Of a DNA stretch of 64,000 nucleotides, positions 34,055 to 42,461 are shown piece after piece. How positions within the stretch are numbered: the stretch's first letter is position 1; the number at the start of each line of letters is the position of its first letter. The notes beneath the pieces were generated by a model that was given only the letters and a program-made list of their open reading frames with translations, had not been told where the DNA came from and did no database searches. The position numbers and the translations under genes are program-made. The DNA is from Sphingobacteriaceae bacterium UBA6709 (lineage in GTDB: Bacteria; Bacteroidota; Bacteroidia; Sphingobacteriales; Sphingobacteriaceae): assembly GCA_002454425.1 (NCBI GenBank), contig DKIV01000031.1, forward strand, positions 5,802 through 69,801, written 5' to 3'.

Positions 34055-35335
34055 ATGAAGTTTATAATCACATTGATCTCAATATTTGCCGTACACGTAG
34101 TCCTCGCTCAGCGTACTGTGGGTTTGTCGGAGTTAAAGGACGCGGCATTGCAGCACAGCAACGCCATAAAAAACGGAACGCTAAAGGAAGGGTTAGCCGA
34201 AGCTGATCTGGCGGCGGCCAAAGCACAATATCTTCCATCGGTAAGCGCTATTGGTGCCGGAGTATATGGCTTAAAAGATTTCGTGCCTGCCATTCCTACG
34301 CTCTTGCCAAAAGGGGTGGATAACTTCTACGTAGTGGGTGCAACAGCCACAGAAACGCTATATGCCGGCGGCCGCGTAGCTACGGCTAATGAACTTGCCC
34401 GCCTACAGGTTGACGTGAATCGCATTTTATCGCGACAATCGGCAGATTCGGTACGCCTGCTTACGGAACAGAAATATTGGAATCTGGTAAATATACAGGA
34501 GCAGTTTAAAGTTCTTGAGGCTAATCAAAAGCTCCTGGCTACAGTGTTGAAGCAGCAGCAGGATATGCTTAACGCAGGACTTATTGCACGTAATGATTTG
34601 CTTAAGGTTAATGTGCAGCAAAACCAGCTTAAGTTAAATCGTGTTAAGCTGAACAACGGCAGAAATCTGGCATTGCTCGATCTCTGTTTTTATACAGGTC
34701 TGAGTTACGATTCTTCTATGACCATGCGCGATACTCTCGGCGTAGAAACACTACTGTCCATACATAGCTTGAGTCCTGATACTTCCTTAAGCAGCAATTT
34801 TAACTATCAATTGCTGCAACGTAAGCTGGCTGCCGAAAGTTTACAGAAAAGAATAGCCAAAGGCGAGAATCTCCCTAGCCTTACCGCTGGCATCAACGCC
34901 GTGCAGATCGGAACCATAGACAATGGCTTGGGCAGTAAGTTTGTTCCTACACTCACGGCAATGGTTTCTATCCCCATCTCCGATGGTTTATGGGCCAAAG
35001 GCCGGCAGAAGATCAGACAACAGGAAATACGCGAGCAAGTAGCACGCAACGATCTTGCCCATGGTGAAGATCAATTGAAATTGTTGATTATGAAGACTTG
35101 GTATGAGATGAAGAATGCGCTTACAGAAATTAGCGTAACTCGCGAGAATCTCGTACAGGCTGCAGAAAATTTGAAGGTAAACGACGATAATTATAAGGCT
35201 GGATTGATATCGATAAGTGAGTATTTGGATGCCCAGACCTCTTATCAACAAGCATCATCCAACCTGGTTTCATCCTTCGCGGCGTTTGAATCAAAGAAGG
35301 CGTCTTATCAGCATGCTGTGGGAAACGCTGATTGA
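34055..35335 (+). CDS. TolC family outer-membrane efflux protein
   Basis: 426 aa. A signal peptide ends near VLAQ. Two structural repeats typical of TolC are visible, each with long helices (LSELKDAALQHSNAIKNGTLKEGLAEADLAAAKAQYLPS; later GLISISEYLDAQTSYQQASSNLVSSFAAFESKKASYQHAVG). It is the outer-membrane duct for the upstream RND pump, 5 bp after its stop, so adaptor, pump and duct make one operon. Confidence 0.9.
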   Translation: MKFIITLISIFAVHVVLAQRTVGLSELKDAALQHSNAIKNGTLKEGLAEADLAAAKAQYLPSVSAIGAGVYGLKDFVPAIPTLLPKGVDNFYVVGATATETLYAGGRVATANELARLQVDVNRILSRQSADSVRLLTEQKYWNLVNIQEQFKVLEANQKLLATVLKQQQDMLNAGLIARNDLLKVNVQQNQLKLNRVKLNNGRNLALLDLCFYTGLSYDSSMTMRDTLGVETLLSIHSLSPDTSLSSNFNYQLLQRKLAAESLQKRIAKGENLPSLTAGINAVQIGTIDNGLGSKFVPTLTAMVSIPISDGLWAKGRQKIRQQEIREQVARNDLAHGEDQLKLLIMKTWYEMKNALTEISVTRENLVQAAENLKVNDDNYKAGLISISEYLDAQTSYQQASSNLVSSFAAFESKKASYQHAVGNAD

Positions 35336-35345
35336 TGAAAAGTTT

Positions 35346-35380
35346 CTATCGTAGCGCCTCGACTCCAGGCGCTACGATAG
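35346..35380. terminator. Hairpin between convergent genes
   Basis: The 13-bp perfect stem CTATCGTAGCGCC/GGCGCTACGATAG has a 9-base loop between the tolC-like gene (+) and a lipoprotein gene (-). T tracts are weak on both sides. Probably a shared terminator. Confidence 0.62.
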
Positions 35381-35400
35381 TTCGTTAGTATGGGTACCTA

Positions 35401-36180
35401 TCAGTTTGCCGAAAAGCCACTGGGCAATATTTCTGGATTGTTAGTACGCGTACCCCGTCCGTCGCCTGAATGGAGATAATAGACGTCTGAGCGGTCACGT
35501 GGATAAAATTCTGTTGATGTTGGATCCACAGGACTCACTATGAGCTTCGAGATATAGAAGTCGTGTTTGCGACTGATATAATGTTTTTTGCCTTCGTTTT
35601 CGGTGAAGAAGGTAAGATAGCTTTGGAATTTTACAGGACTATTGCTTTGGTTAAATTCCGCAAATTTAACAGTTATCTGCGACTCTTCAATCCCACTTTT
35701 TATAGTTGTTAAGGCCGAAGGGGGAATGTTATTTACATACTTATTCGATGCGGTGAGTATGGTTTTCCTGACGCGTGTGCCAGGAGGAATAAATGTCAAC
35801 GCTGTTGGTACGCTGGCTGCGCCCGCAAAGTCGTGGGAGCTAATCTCCCAATCCCTGGAAAATTTCCAGCTGGATCCAACGCTGCTTCCGCCAAAGCCAA
35901 TCTTGTCGCCTAAAAAGCTTGTCGCAGCGCTATCTACAATTAACGCACATTTAGACCAGTCAACGGTAACCGGCTCTTTCATCTTGTTAAGAATCTCAAT
36001 AGTTAGAGGCGCATTTTTCCCTCTAAACTGATAGCTGATGTCGAAGGAGTCGTTACTCGTGGTAAGAACTCCCGTATTAGGATCTTTATTTAGTGTGGCA
36101 CTACTTATAGTGTTAATCTGGTATTTGCCACATGATGTTAAGGCAAGTCCAAGCAAGGTTAGATAGACTAAGTGTTTCAT
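35401..36180 (-). CDS. Hypothetical lipoprotein
   Basis: 259 aa. The signal peptide with lipobox LTSC gives lipidated C17. The rest is predicted beta-rich and has no domain I recognise: FDISYQFRGKNAPLTIEILNKMKEPVTVDWSKCALIVD resembles an Ig-like or immunoglobulin-fold segment, and the C-terminus has PRDRSDVYYLHSGDGRGTR. No enzymatic motif is seen. Its leader carries an exact 16-bp tandem duplication (36182-36213). Monocistronic by layout. Confidence 0.65.
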   Translation of the reverse strand: MKHLVYLTLLGLALTSCGKYQINTISSATLNKDPNTGVLTTSNDSFDISYQFRGKNAPLTIEILNKMKEPVTVDWSKCALIVDSAATSFLGDKIGFGGSSVGSSWKFSRDWEISSHDFAGAASVPTALTFIPPGTRVRKTILTASNKYVNNIPPSALTTIKSGIEESQITVKFAEFNQSNSPVKFQSYLTFFTENEGKKHYISRKHDFYISKLIVSPVDPTSTEFYPRDRSDVYYLHSGDGRGTRTNNPEILPSGFSAN

Positions 36181-36181
36181 A

Positions 36182-36213
36182 ATAAGGATTGTTTTTTATA
36201 AGGATTGTTTTTT
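36182..36213. repeat. 16-bp perfect tandem duplication
   Basis: ATAAGGATTGTTTTTT occurs twice with no spacer, directly in front of the lipoprotein start (minus strand). It could alter the leader length by slippage. Confidence 0.8.
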
Positions 36214-36255
36214 GTTTAAATAAAAAATTAAATATCTGTGTTGAAGTATTTTACT

Positions 36256-37356
36256 CTATACGTCTTCATTCTTTCCCGCCAGTGCTTCCTGTTGCTTCTC
36301 GTCGTCACCCAAAATGATGCCCCATGCCTGCAATCCTTCAATTCTGTCAAAGATGATTTTAAGCACAGCGATTACCGGTATAGATAAAAACATTCCGGAT
36401 ATTCCCCATATCATTTCACCCATAATAACGCCCAGGACTGCGATCAGGGCGTTGATCCGTACTTTGGATCCTACAATAGTTGGCAAGAGAATGTTGCTGT
36501 CGATCAGGTGCGTGATGATAACGATCACCATCACGATAAGTACTTTACTTAAACTTGCCGCCGTCGCAAAGGTTATAAGAGAACTAATAATTAGCGCGGT
36601 GAAAATACCGATATAGGGGATGATGTTGAAAAGACCCGTTAGCAAACCCAGCAGCAGCGAATATTTAATGCCGAATAGGCTGAAGCTGATACACACAAGT
36701 GCGGTAACAATACTCATCTCAATGATCAGCCCCACGATATATTTTCTGATGATGTATTGTACTTGTTCAATCACCGCATGTACTATCGGAACGTTCTTTT
36801 CCAGGAACACGGTTTCCAGAAATCTCTTGATAAGACGCCGGTATAAGAGAAAGAAGAAAGTGTAAATAAATGTAAACACCAGAAATAAGAGGATGGACGA
36901 TATCGACAGAAGTGTCGCTCCTACGACGGCACTGCTGGCGGACATCATTTTTGTCGCCGCGTCGTGCAGTAGGCTCAACTGTTTATCAATGTTTATCTCA
37001 AAAGTCTTAGATATCCAATGCTGCAGTTGCAGTATTGATTTGTTAAGCTGCAACTGGAACAGTGGCCATTCATTACTTAGATCGGAAATCTGAGTTGCTA
37101 TGACATAGAATAATAAGACGATGCCTGCCAGTAGAATAATTACCGACAGCATGGAGGACGCGCTACGCGGAAAACGAAATTTCTTTTCCAAAAAACTGGC
37201 CAGTGGTAACAGCAAAATAGAAAACAGGCAGGAGAAGATCATTGGTGAGAGGATTTCCTTGCCGACCCGTACAATATATACCAATGCAATAAGACTGAAC
37301 AGTACGCACGCGAGTTTTATGTAAAATGGGCGCGACTGTAGTTGTGGTATTTCCAT
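36256..37356 (-). CDS. AI-2E family transporter (PerM/YdiK-like permease)
   Basis: 366 aa with about eight membrane segments arranged as in the AI-2E/UPF0118 family: an N-terminal pair (FYIKLACVLFSLIALVYIVRVGKEILSPMIFSCLFSILLLPLASFLEKK), a soluble middle stretch (ISDLSNEWPLFQLQLNKSILQLQHWISKTFEI) and the C-terminal conserved block (LLTGLFNIIPYIGIFTALIISSLI; HLIDSNILLPTIVGSKVRINALIAVLGVIMGEMIWGISGMFLSIPVIAVLKIIFDRI). Members export small signals or act as Na+/H+ antiporters. The substrate is not deducible. Confidence 0.88.
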   Translation of the reverse strand: MEIPQLQSRPFYIKLACVLFSLIALVYIVRVGKEILSPMIFSCLFSILLLPLASFLEKKFRFPRSASSMLSVIILLAGIVLLFYVIATQISDLSNEWPLFQLQLNKSILQLQHWISKTFEINIDKQLSLLHDAATKMMSASSAVVGATLLSISSILLFLVFTFIYTFFFLLYRRLIKRFLETVFLEKNVPIVHAVIEQVQYIIRKYIVGLIIEMSIVTALVCISFSLFGIKYSLLLGLLTGLFNIIPYIGIFTALIISSLITFATAASLSKVLIVMVIVIITHLIDSNILLPTIVGSKVRINALIAVLGVIMGEMIWGISGMFLSIPVIAVLKIIFDRIEGLQAWGIILGDDEKQQEALAGKNEDV

Positions 37357-37545
37357 TCCTTCTTAGCTGAATACAAACATGACGCTCGAAATTAAGGATA
37401 CGTTACAATTTTCCCTATTTTATCTAAATCAATATAAAACAGGCCACATCGTGTACCCTTCGCTTTAAGAATCTAAGGCCTCAGTCCTCTAATGATTTGT
37501 AGATGGTGTTGTTTGCTTTGCCCTTAATATCTCTGATCCTTTTAA

Positions 37546-38247
37546 CTATTCTACAAGATACTTGGCGAATACCGTAACTTCAAATTTTAACTTCTTGAAT
37601 TCGATGTTTATAGGGTTAACAGTAACGGTTTCTGATAAGCGATTGGTGCCTCTGAGCACTATTCCGCTCGACTGGCCGAAAAGTGCTGTTCCCGCGTTAC
37701 TGAGATCGGATATAAAGATCGCCTTGCCGGCTTTCTGATTGATGGCGCTGAGCATCGTCGTGGCGGTGTTTTTTGATTTTTTTGTCGCTTCCATTTTTAA
37801 CTTCGTCATAAGCATTTCGGCTCCTGAATACTCGGTCTTTTCTATGTTTACATTAGATATACCCACCAATTCTAACTCCCCAAGTACGCGTCCCGCGGTC
37901 ACCGCGTCATGAACAAGTAATGAGTAGCTTTTTGATTTCAGTACATTTTGCCCTTTGAGGAAATAGGTTTTGAAATTACTCGAAACGTCATTTAGCCGCA
38001 GTTCTTTTTCTGTGTTAATATTTATCTTCTTTAAGGTGCTCTCCAACAACTTTTCTAATTCTTCCACTGACTTTTTGTTCTTGCTGTCGGCTTCATCCAA
38101 CAGGATTGAAATGTAAATGCGGTCAGGAACAACCATACTATCGGCCTTACCAAAAGTCTCCACATAAGGCATATCAATAAAGTTTTTCTGTGAATACGCC
38201 TGACTAATTCCTGATAATAGCAGGCAAATTATAAAGAGTTGTTTCAT
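37546..38247 (-). CDS. SIMPL domain (DUF541) secreted protein
   Basis: 233 aa with a signal peptide (ends near AYSQ). The SIMPL pattern is visible: PYVETFGKADSMVVPDRIYISILLDEADS near the start, a long helix (VEELEKLLESTLKKININTEKEL), VLKSKSYSLLVHDAVTAGRVLGELELVGISNVNIEKTEYS and KMEATKKSKNTATTMLSAINQKAGKAIFI. Function of the family in bacteria is poorly known, with a proposed role in oxidative stress or envelope. Single gene. Confidence 0.82.
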   Translation of the reverse strand: MKQLFIICLLLSGISQAYSQKNFIDMPYVETFGKADSMVVPDRIYISILLDEADSKNKKSVEELEKLLESTLKKININTEKELRLNDVSSNFKTYFLKGQNVLKSKSYSLLVHDAVTAGRVLGELELVGISNVNIEKTEYSGAEMLMTKLKMEATKKSKNTATTMLSAINQKAGKAIFISDLSNAGTALFGQSSGIVLRGTNRLSETVTVNPINIEFKKLKFEVTVFAKYLVE

Positions 38248-38291
38248 GGGAAATTTGAGCTTAAGTAACTTCTGATAAAGATAATAATTAA

Positions 38292-38790
38292 ACCCGTTGT
38301 GCGGTTTGAGTAAAAGTAACTAGATGAAAAAAGAAAGCGGAATAAAGTTGTGCACGTTGCTGAAAAACAGTAAATTAAGAAAGTATTCGACGTTTTCTTA
38401 CATGCACAACTTAAAGACCAATTTCGACAAGATTCGTGAAATTAGCAAACTTGCTTTGTCAGAGTATCTGTTGCCCAATGTCAACTTCTTCGTCTGCAGA
38501 CACTTGCCAAAACTATCAGATATAGAAGTCGTTGCCTTGTCCATCACTTCTGAAGCCCTTGGCATTGATTCAGAAAATCTATTATTTTCTAAGCTCAAGA
38601 GTGAGTATAGCAGAGAGTTTCCTAATTTGACTGACCGCTCTAACTATAACAGGAGACGAAAGAAGCTGCAGGATTATATTGCCCTGGTAGCTCAGCCGAT
38701 TTCCAAGATGATTAGCCCGGATAATAACCAGTTTATTATAGATCTCATCAAATGATCTAATAATGCCAGATAGAAATCTCTGAACAATTA
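38292..38790 (+). mobile_element. Truncated IS982-family element
   Basis: ACCCGTTGTGCGG at 38292 looks like an IS982-type left end. A transposase start follows (next entry). The element breaks off near 38760-38790, where it joins the end of a second IS remnant of opposite orientation. No right end is present. Confidence 0.6.
38402..38755 (+). pseudogene. IS982 family transposase, N-terminal fragment
   Basis: From ATG 38402 (MHNLKTNFDKIREISKLALSEYLLPNV) the fragment has the N-terminal region of IS982 transposases: LPKLSDIEVVALSITSEALGIDSENLLFSKLKSEY followed by LTDRSNYNRRRKKLQDYI. It stops after about 117 residues at FIIDLIK, before the DDE catalytic domain, so it cannot be active. A longer frame opens at 38324. 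It differs from the intact IS982 copy at 40464-41391. Confidence 0.72.
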
Positions 38791-39171
38791 ATAGTTCCGG
38801 TGGACGTTGATATAAGACAAGCTGGATTTTCCAGGTACTCTGAAGATGCCCAGGTGGTGTATATTACCGGTGATGCTACGCAGTCCATGGCTGATATCCC
38901 GTAACGAAGATGCTCCGGCTACCTGGCAGAACAACATACTGACCAGATGCGTCCAGCTCTTTATTCCTTTACTATATTTATCACTTTGGTGCTTACTGAC
39001 TAATCTGTCAAATTTTTCCCTCAGAAAATGAGCCAGTAATTGGCTGAATAAACTTACTTTTATCACGGAGGCTGACTGTTTTTGTTTTGCGATTAAAACA
39101 TACCGATTTTTTTCGGTAACAGCCTCCTTTTTTATGCCCTTTGCAATTTGTTTTGGACGGGTGTGACACAA
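38788..39171 (-). pseudogene. IS4-type transposase, N-terminal fragment (DUF4372)
   Basis: Likely start GTG 39066. VSLFSQLLAHFLREKFDRLVSKHQSDKYSKGIKSWTHLVSMLFCQVAGASSLRDISHGLRSITGNIHHLGI is the DUF4372 N-terminus of IS4-type transposases. It ends at SYINVHRNY, before the catalytic domain. The outer end probably lies near 39170-39180. Together with the IS982 fragment it forms a head-to-head scar. A GGAGGCTG...CAGCCTCC dyad lies within its leader (about 39066-39135). Confidence 0.7.
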
Positions 39172-39327
39172 AATATATCAAGCACATTGTTTGGATGTCT
39201 TTGATTAGCTAGGATGGGAGAAGAGTTTTGTTGTTAAAAAGGCAAAAATATTTTTTTGAAATTGACTGTTCTTTTTTCTATCCTCACATGCTCAAACCTT
39301 AGGTAAACAGACGAGATTAAATTAGCT

Positions 39328-39978
39328 ATGAAAGGGATATTAAAAATATTTTTTCTTTTGACTATTTTCCTGAATCAATACTCCGTTACAGCACAGGATA
39401 CTGTTTTATGTAAGGAGATTATAAAACAATTGAGTTTGTTAAAGTTAAATCCTTCTTCGATGGACAGTATTGATAAGCATTGGTTTGTGAGAGATAATAT
39501 ATTGCCTCCTCTTTTATCGTCAAAGCATTATTTTGAGATGCGTTATTTTCAGAGTCAATGGGGGCACACCGCTCCTGAGATTGATTCATTTGGGAGGAGT
39601 GCAATCGTAACCGGAGATAGTAGTGGCTTTTCAGCAAAAAAATATTCCTACGCTATTTACCCTAAAGGGCGAGGTGAGACTCGTAAGGATAAAGAATATA
39701 ATTTATATGTAATATCATTGTTTCCCTTTTGGCGAAAAGAGGAGGTTCAGATGTCCGGCGGGGATGCAGAGTTTGTAAATGGATTGAAGGGTTATATGGA
39801 AAAGGTAATAGCAAGTGTGTCTCAAGGCAAGGTGCTCTGCATGTCTCCATTAACTCTGATAGAAATGAAGATAGGTGCCAATTTCTATATTTTTCGCACA
39901 ACGAAGAAAAGTTCGGGACAAGAACCTTGTTGGAGTGCAGCATTTATAAGGGGAAGTTTAAAAGCTATTTACAATTAA
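39328..39978 (+). CDS. Hypothetical secreted protein in IS-bounded island
   Basis: 216 aa with an N-terminal signal peptide (hydrophobic IFFLLTIFL, probable cleavage after VTAQ). The body (DKHWFVRDNILPPLLSSKHYFEMRYFQSQWGHTAPEIDSFGRSAIVTG...RKDKEYNLYVISLFPFWR) matches no family I know. No catalytic motif. It is more AT-rich than genes outside the IS scar and lies 7 bp before the HExxH gene in a different frame, so the two are probably co-transcribed. It might be a partner or a protective protein for the next gene; inference only. Confidence 0.6.
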   Translation: MKGILKIFFLLTIFLNQYSVTAQDTVLCKEIIKQLSLLKLNPSSMDSIDKHWFVRDNILPPLLSSKHYFEMRYFQSQWGHTAPEIDSFGRSAIVTGDSSGFSAKKYSYAIYPKGRGETRKDKEYNLYVISLFPFWRKEEVQMSGGDAEFVNGLKGYMEKVIASVSQGKVLCMSPLTLIEMKIGANFYIFRTTKKSSGQEPCWSAAFIRGSLKAIYN

Positions 39979-39985
39979 TGTATAT

Positions 39986-40477
39986 ATGGAGAATTATTCT
40001 AGATTTCAGAAATTAAGAGGAGGATCTGGTAATCCTTTTCTTGGGGTTTTTAATTTCGATGGACTTACAGATCATCAAAAACAACAGGCCGAACTTTTTA
40101 TTGATATGTTAGGCTCGACCAGATCTGGAAGTGAAATGTTGGAATATCTTTCAGGTTACCAGTTTACAATTACGCTTGATCCAATAACTCCCTCCAATGG
40201 TTCTTCTGCTCAATATCAAGACAGCCCCAACTCGTTGCTTTTGGGGAACTTATTCGGAGATAATTTAGATCTTTTTGACATTCGTAACTTTACTTATATT
40301 TTGGGTCATGAGGTTTTTCATGGATTTTCAGATGCTGTTCAGGTTTCGACGAGTCGAGTTCGGTCAGAGGTAGATGCGTTTTTAAGGACAGCTTTAATAA
40401 GTCGGGATATGGAGAGGGCAAATGGAAGTGTCGATTCGAGGTCTTCGCAAGAATTGCTAATTAACCCAAGTTGTTAG
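39986..40477 (+). CDS. HExxH zinc-metallopeptidase-like protein
   Basis: 163 aa. ILGHEVFHGFSDAV holds HEVFH (H108, E109, H112), the zinc-binding HExxH motif, and E128 in RSEVDAF is a candidate third ligand 16 residues later. There is no signal peptide. The N-terminal GGSGNPFLGVFNFDGLTDHQKQQAELFI looks like the lead of a polymorphic-toxin C-terminal peptidase domain, but it is not a family I can name. IS982 entered the end of the gene: the last three residues (PSC) come from the IS. Removing the IS and one copy of TAATTA restores ELLIN and TGA, so the protein is nearly unchanged. Confidence 0.6.
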   Translation: MENYSRFQKLRGGSGNPFLGVFNFDGLTDHQKQQAELFIDMLGSTRSGSEMLEYLSGYQFTITLDPITPSNGSSAQYQDSPNSLLLGNLFGDNLDLFDIRNFTYILGHEVFHGFSDAVQVSTSRVRSEVDAFLRTALISRDMERANGSVDSRSSQELLINPSC

Positions 40478-41391
40478 TTAGGAATTATTTTATTTAATGT
40501 AAAAGCGAAAATGAACAAAGTGATTTTCAGGAGCCATCCTTTGAAAGTGACAGCATGAATCTTTCGGAGGAACAATGCTTTGATCTCGCTTATCGTCGTT
40601 TCCTCTCTTTTACGTATACATTCTTTCATGAAGGCAGCACTTACACTGTCTTTTCTTTTGCTATTTGATTTCCGGTGCATCTTTAGGGCAACCAGGTCAC
40701 ACTCCATCATTTGATCTTCGATCTCATAGTTGGTATAAGCGGAATCAGCAAATACTTCACTTTCAGCAGGCAGTTCCATCGGTAACTTTTTCAAGCTAAC
40801 CGAATCGTTCTCGCTACCGGGCACATAACTAAACTCGACCGGGATACCATCCTTAGTAACCAATAACTGTACTTTAACCCCATAAAAGTACCTGCTCATG
40901 CTGCTCTGCCTACCCCGCCATTGTTTACCTTTTAACAGCTTGCAATTGCTGATGCGAATATTGTCGCACATTGCTACCGGAAATGAATCCAGTACGTAAC
41001 TCATCTCACAGCTAACGTACTTCAAATACCAGCCGATCTGCATAAACAAGCTGTAGATCAACTCTGACAAAGCATGCACCCTGCGGTTGAAACGGCTCTT
41101 GTCCAGCATAGCCGGCACAAAACCCGTCATCATCATGAATTCTCTGGCCTTATCCTGATGATCTCCGAAATATAAAGAACTTACTACGGCTGTCGTGATG
41201 ATCTCGCTGTCACTTACTTGTCTACGGATATCTTCATAATGGCCGCTTGTTTTCAACAAATCATCTATAAAACAGAATATTCCTATAATTTTATCCCGAG
41301 TGAGCATTTTTTAGTTTGCTTTAAGTGTGGTAACTCAAAGTTATTCTTATTTGCTCACTCTGCTTTTTTTATCATAAACCGCAACTTGGGT
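40464..41391 (-). mobile_element. Intact IS982-family insertion sequence
   Basis: 928 bp. The ends ACCCAAGTTG (40464-40473) and CAACTTGGGT (41382-41391) are perfect inverted repeats, and flanking TAATTA (40458-40463 and 41392-41397) is a 6-bp target duplication. It holds one full transposase gene on the minus strand. Intact ends and duplication suggest a recent insertion. Confidence 0.88.
40474..41307 (-). CDS. IS982 family transposase (full length)
   Basis: 277 aa. VSDSEIITTAVVSSLYFGDHQDKAREFMM at the N-terminus and KSRFNRRVHALSELIYSLF are the IS982 lead. DSFPVAMCDN and FADSAYTNYEIEDQMME supply the first two acidic residues of the DDE set. Its ATG is 84 bp inside the right end and its stop reaches the left terminal repeat, as usual for this family. 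No frameshift is seen, so the element may be mobile. Confidence 0.9.
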   Translation of the reverse strand: MLTRDKIIGIFCFIDDLLKTSGHYEDIRRQVSDSEIITTAVVSSLYFGDHQDKAREFMMMTGFVPAMLDKSRFNRRVHALSELIYSLFMQIGWYLKYVSCEMSYVLDSFPVAMCDNIRISNCKLLKGKQWRGRQSSMSRYFYGVKVQLLVTKDGIPVEFSYVPGSENDSVSLKKLPMELPAESEVFADSAYTNYEIEDQMMECDLVALKMHRKSNSKRKDSVSAAFMKECIRKREETTISEIKALFLRKIHAVTFKGWLLKITLFIFAFTLNKIIPN

Positions 41392-41747
41392 TAATTAATT
41401 GACTTTTCTTAAAAGTGAAGTTAGCATGGTTTAAGGTGTCAAACGCGCTCTTTCATTCTCACGGACACGATAGAATAAAAAAGGTCAGATATAATGAGTA
41501 TATCTGACCATACATCTACCTATGAAAAACGTTGCCTTGGGGCAGCAACAATTACTGATACAAAGATGCATGCTATTTGAATATTTAGAAATGATTTGGC
41601 TTTGCTGAAAACGTGATGTTTGTTAGTATTTTACGTGTGTTGAGGGTTTTTCTCGTTGATGGCGCTAATTCTTTATAAGAAAGCCGATGTAAAAAGAAAA
41701 AGCCGCTTCGTGGGGAAGCGGCCTGATAAAGTAGTAATATATAATCA
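41392..41747. other. Non-coding gap with an orphan terminator
   Basis: A perfect 11-bp stem GGTCAGATATA/TATATCTGACC (41483-41493, 41499-41509) is followed on the minus strand by six T residues. The nearest minus-strand gene already has its own terminator (41690-41722), so this one has no obvious client. No credible ORF. Confidence 0.45.
41690..41722 (-). terminator. Terminator of the NTF2-like gene
   Basis: GCCGCTTC/GAAGCGGC stem, 5-base loop, T-rich tract on the minus strand, 26 bp after the stop. Confidence 0.85.
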
Positions 41748-42176
41748 TTAATTAAAAGAAGTGGATATGTTAGTGATCTTCCATCCCTGACCTGTAAGAT
41801 TCAATGTGATCAGATTGGATTTGGTAAAGTCGCTATATTTCATGTCTAACTTTACCACCGCCTGATTGCTTCCTGCGTCGATTATCTGGGAACTCATCTC
41901 ACAGTTTTGCTTGATGTCTTTGAACACATTGAGGTGTTCTATCAGTTGACTTTTACTTAAGACCTTTAATCCTGCTGTGCTGCAAATGGTATATTTTGCA
42001 GAAGGATCCAGAATGCTTGTAATGTTTGATATTTTTCCGTGGCTAAAAGCTGAACTCAGATTCGAAACAGCATAGTTTAGACGGGTCTTGCTTGACGGCG
42101 AATTCTCGGCAGACGCGAATCCAATAGAAGTTGCTGTAATCAATAATGCTGCGATGATTGTTTTTAATGTTTTCAT
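41748..42176 (-). CDS. Secreted NTF2-like (lumazine-binding-like) protein
   Basis: 142 aa. A signal peptide ends near ASAE. The rest has the NTF2-like pattern of small Bacteroidota exported proteins: SSAFSHGKISNITSILDPSAKYTI (helix then sheet), VLSKSQLIEHLNVFKDI, and the closing strands AVVKLDMKYSDFTKSNLITLNLTGQGWKITNISTSF. It fits the putative lumazine-binding (SnoaL-like) group. Ligand and role unknown. Monocistronic. Confidence 0.68.
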   Translation of the reverse strand: MKTLKTIIAALLITATSIGFASAENSPSSKTRLNYAVSNLSSAFSHGKISNITSILDPSAKYTICSTAGLKVLSKSQLIEHLNVFKDIKQNCEMSSQIIDAGSNQAVVKLDMKYSDFTKSNLITLNLTGQGWKITNISTSFN

Positions 42177-42461
42177 GGTATTGTAGATTGAGAGTGTTAT
42201 TTGTTTTTCGATGAATCAAAATTACCTGCTCTCTGCCGTTCTGACAATCATAAATAGGCGGATTGGGGAGGCTTTTCGGTGAATGATGGGATTTATTCGG
42301 TGAATGATCAGCCTTATAATTGGATGCCTGAGGAATCATTACAACTTTTAATTTACCTGCTGTAAACACAATTATATCTTCAATTTCTTTCCCCGCCATG
42401 AAGCCCTTTATGATTAAAGGTTAATGAATTTAGAGCTTGTTCAATATTCTTAGTCCCAGTA

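Noticed and set aside
39066..39135. GGAGGCTG...CAGCCTCC dyad in the IS4 fragment as a separate regulatory RNA
   Set aside because: It lies in the leader of a dead transposase fragment and is best seen as part of that element.
42043..42399. 118-residue frame on the minus strand near the NTF2-like gene
   Set aside because: It overlaps the NTF2-like gene in another frame; it looks like chance coding across the promoter.
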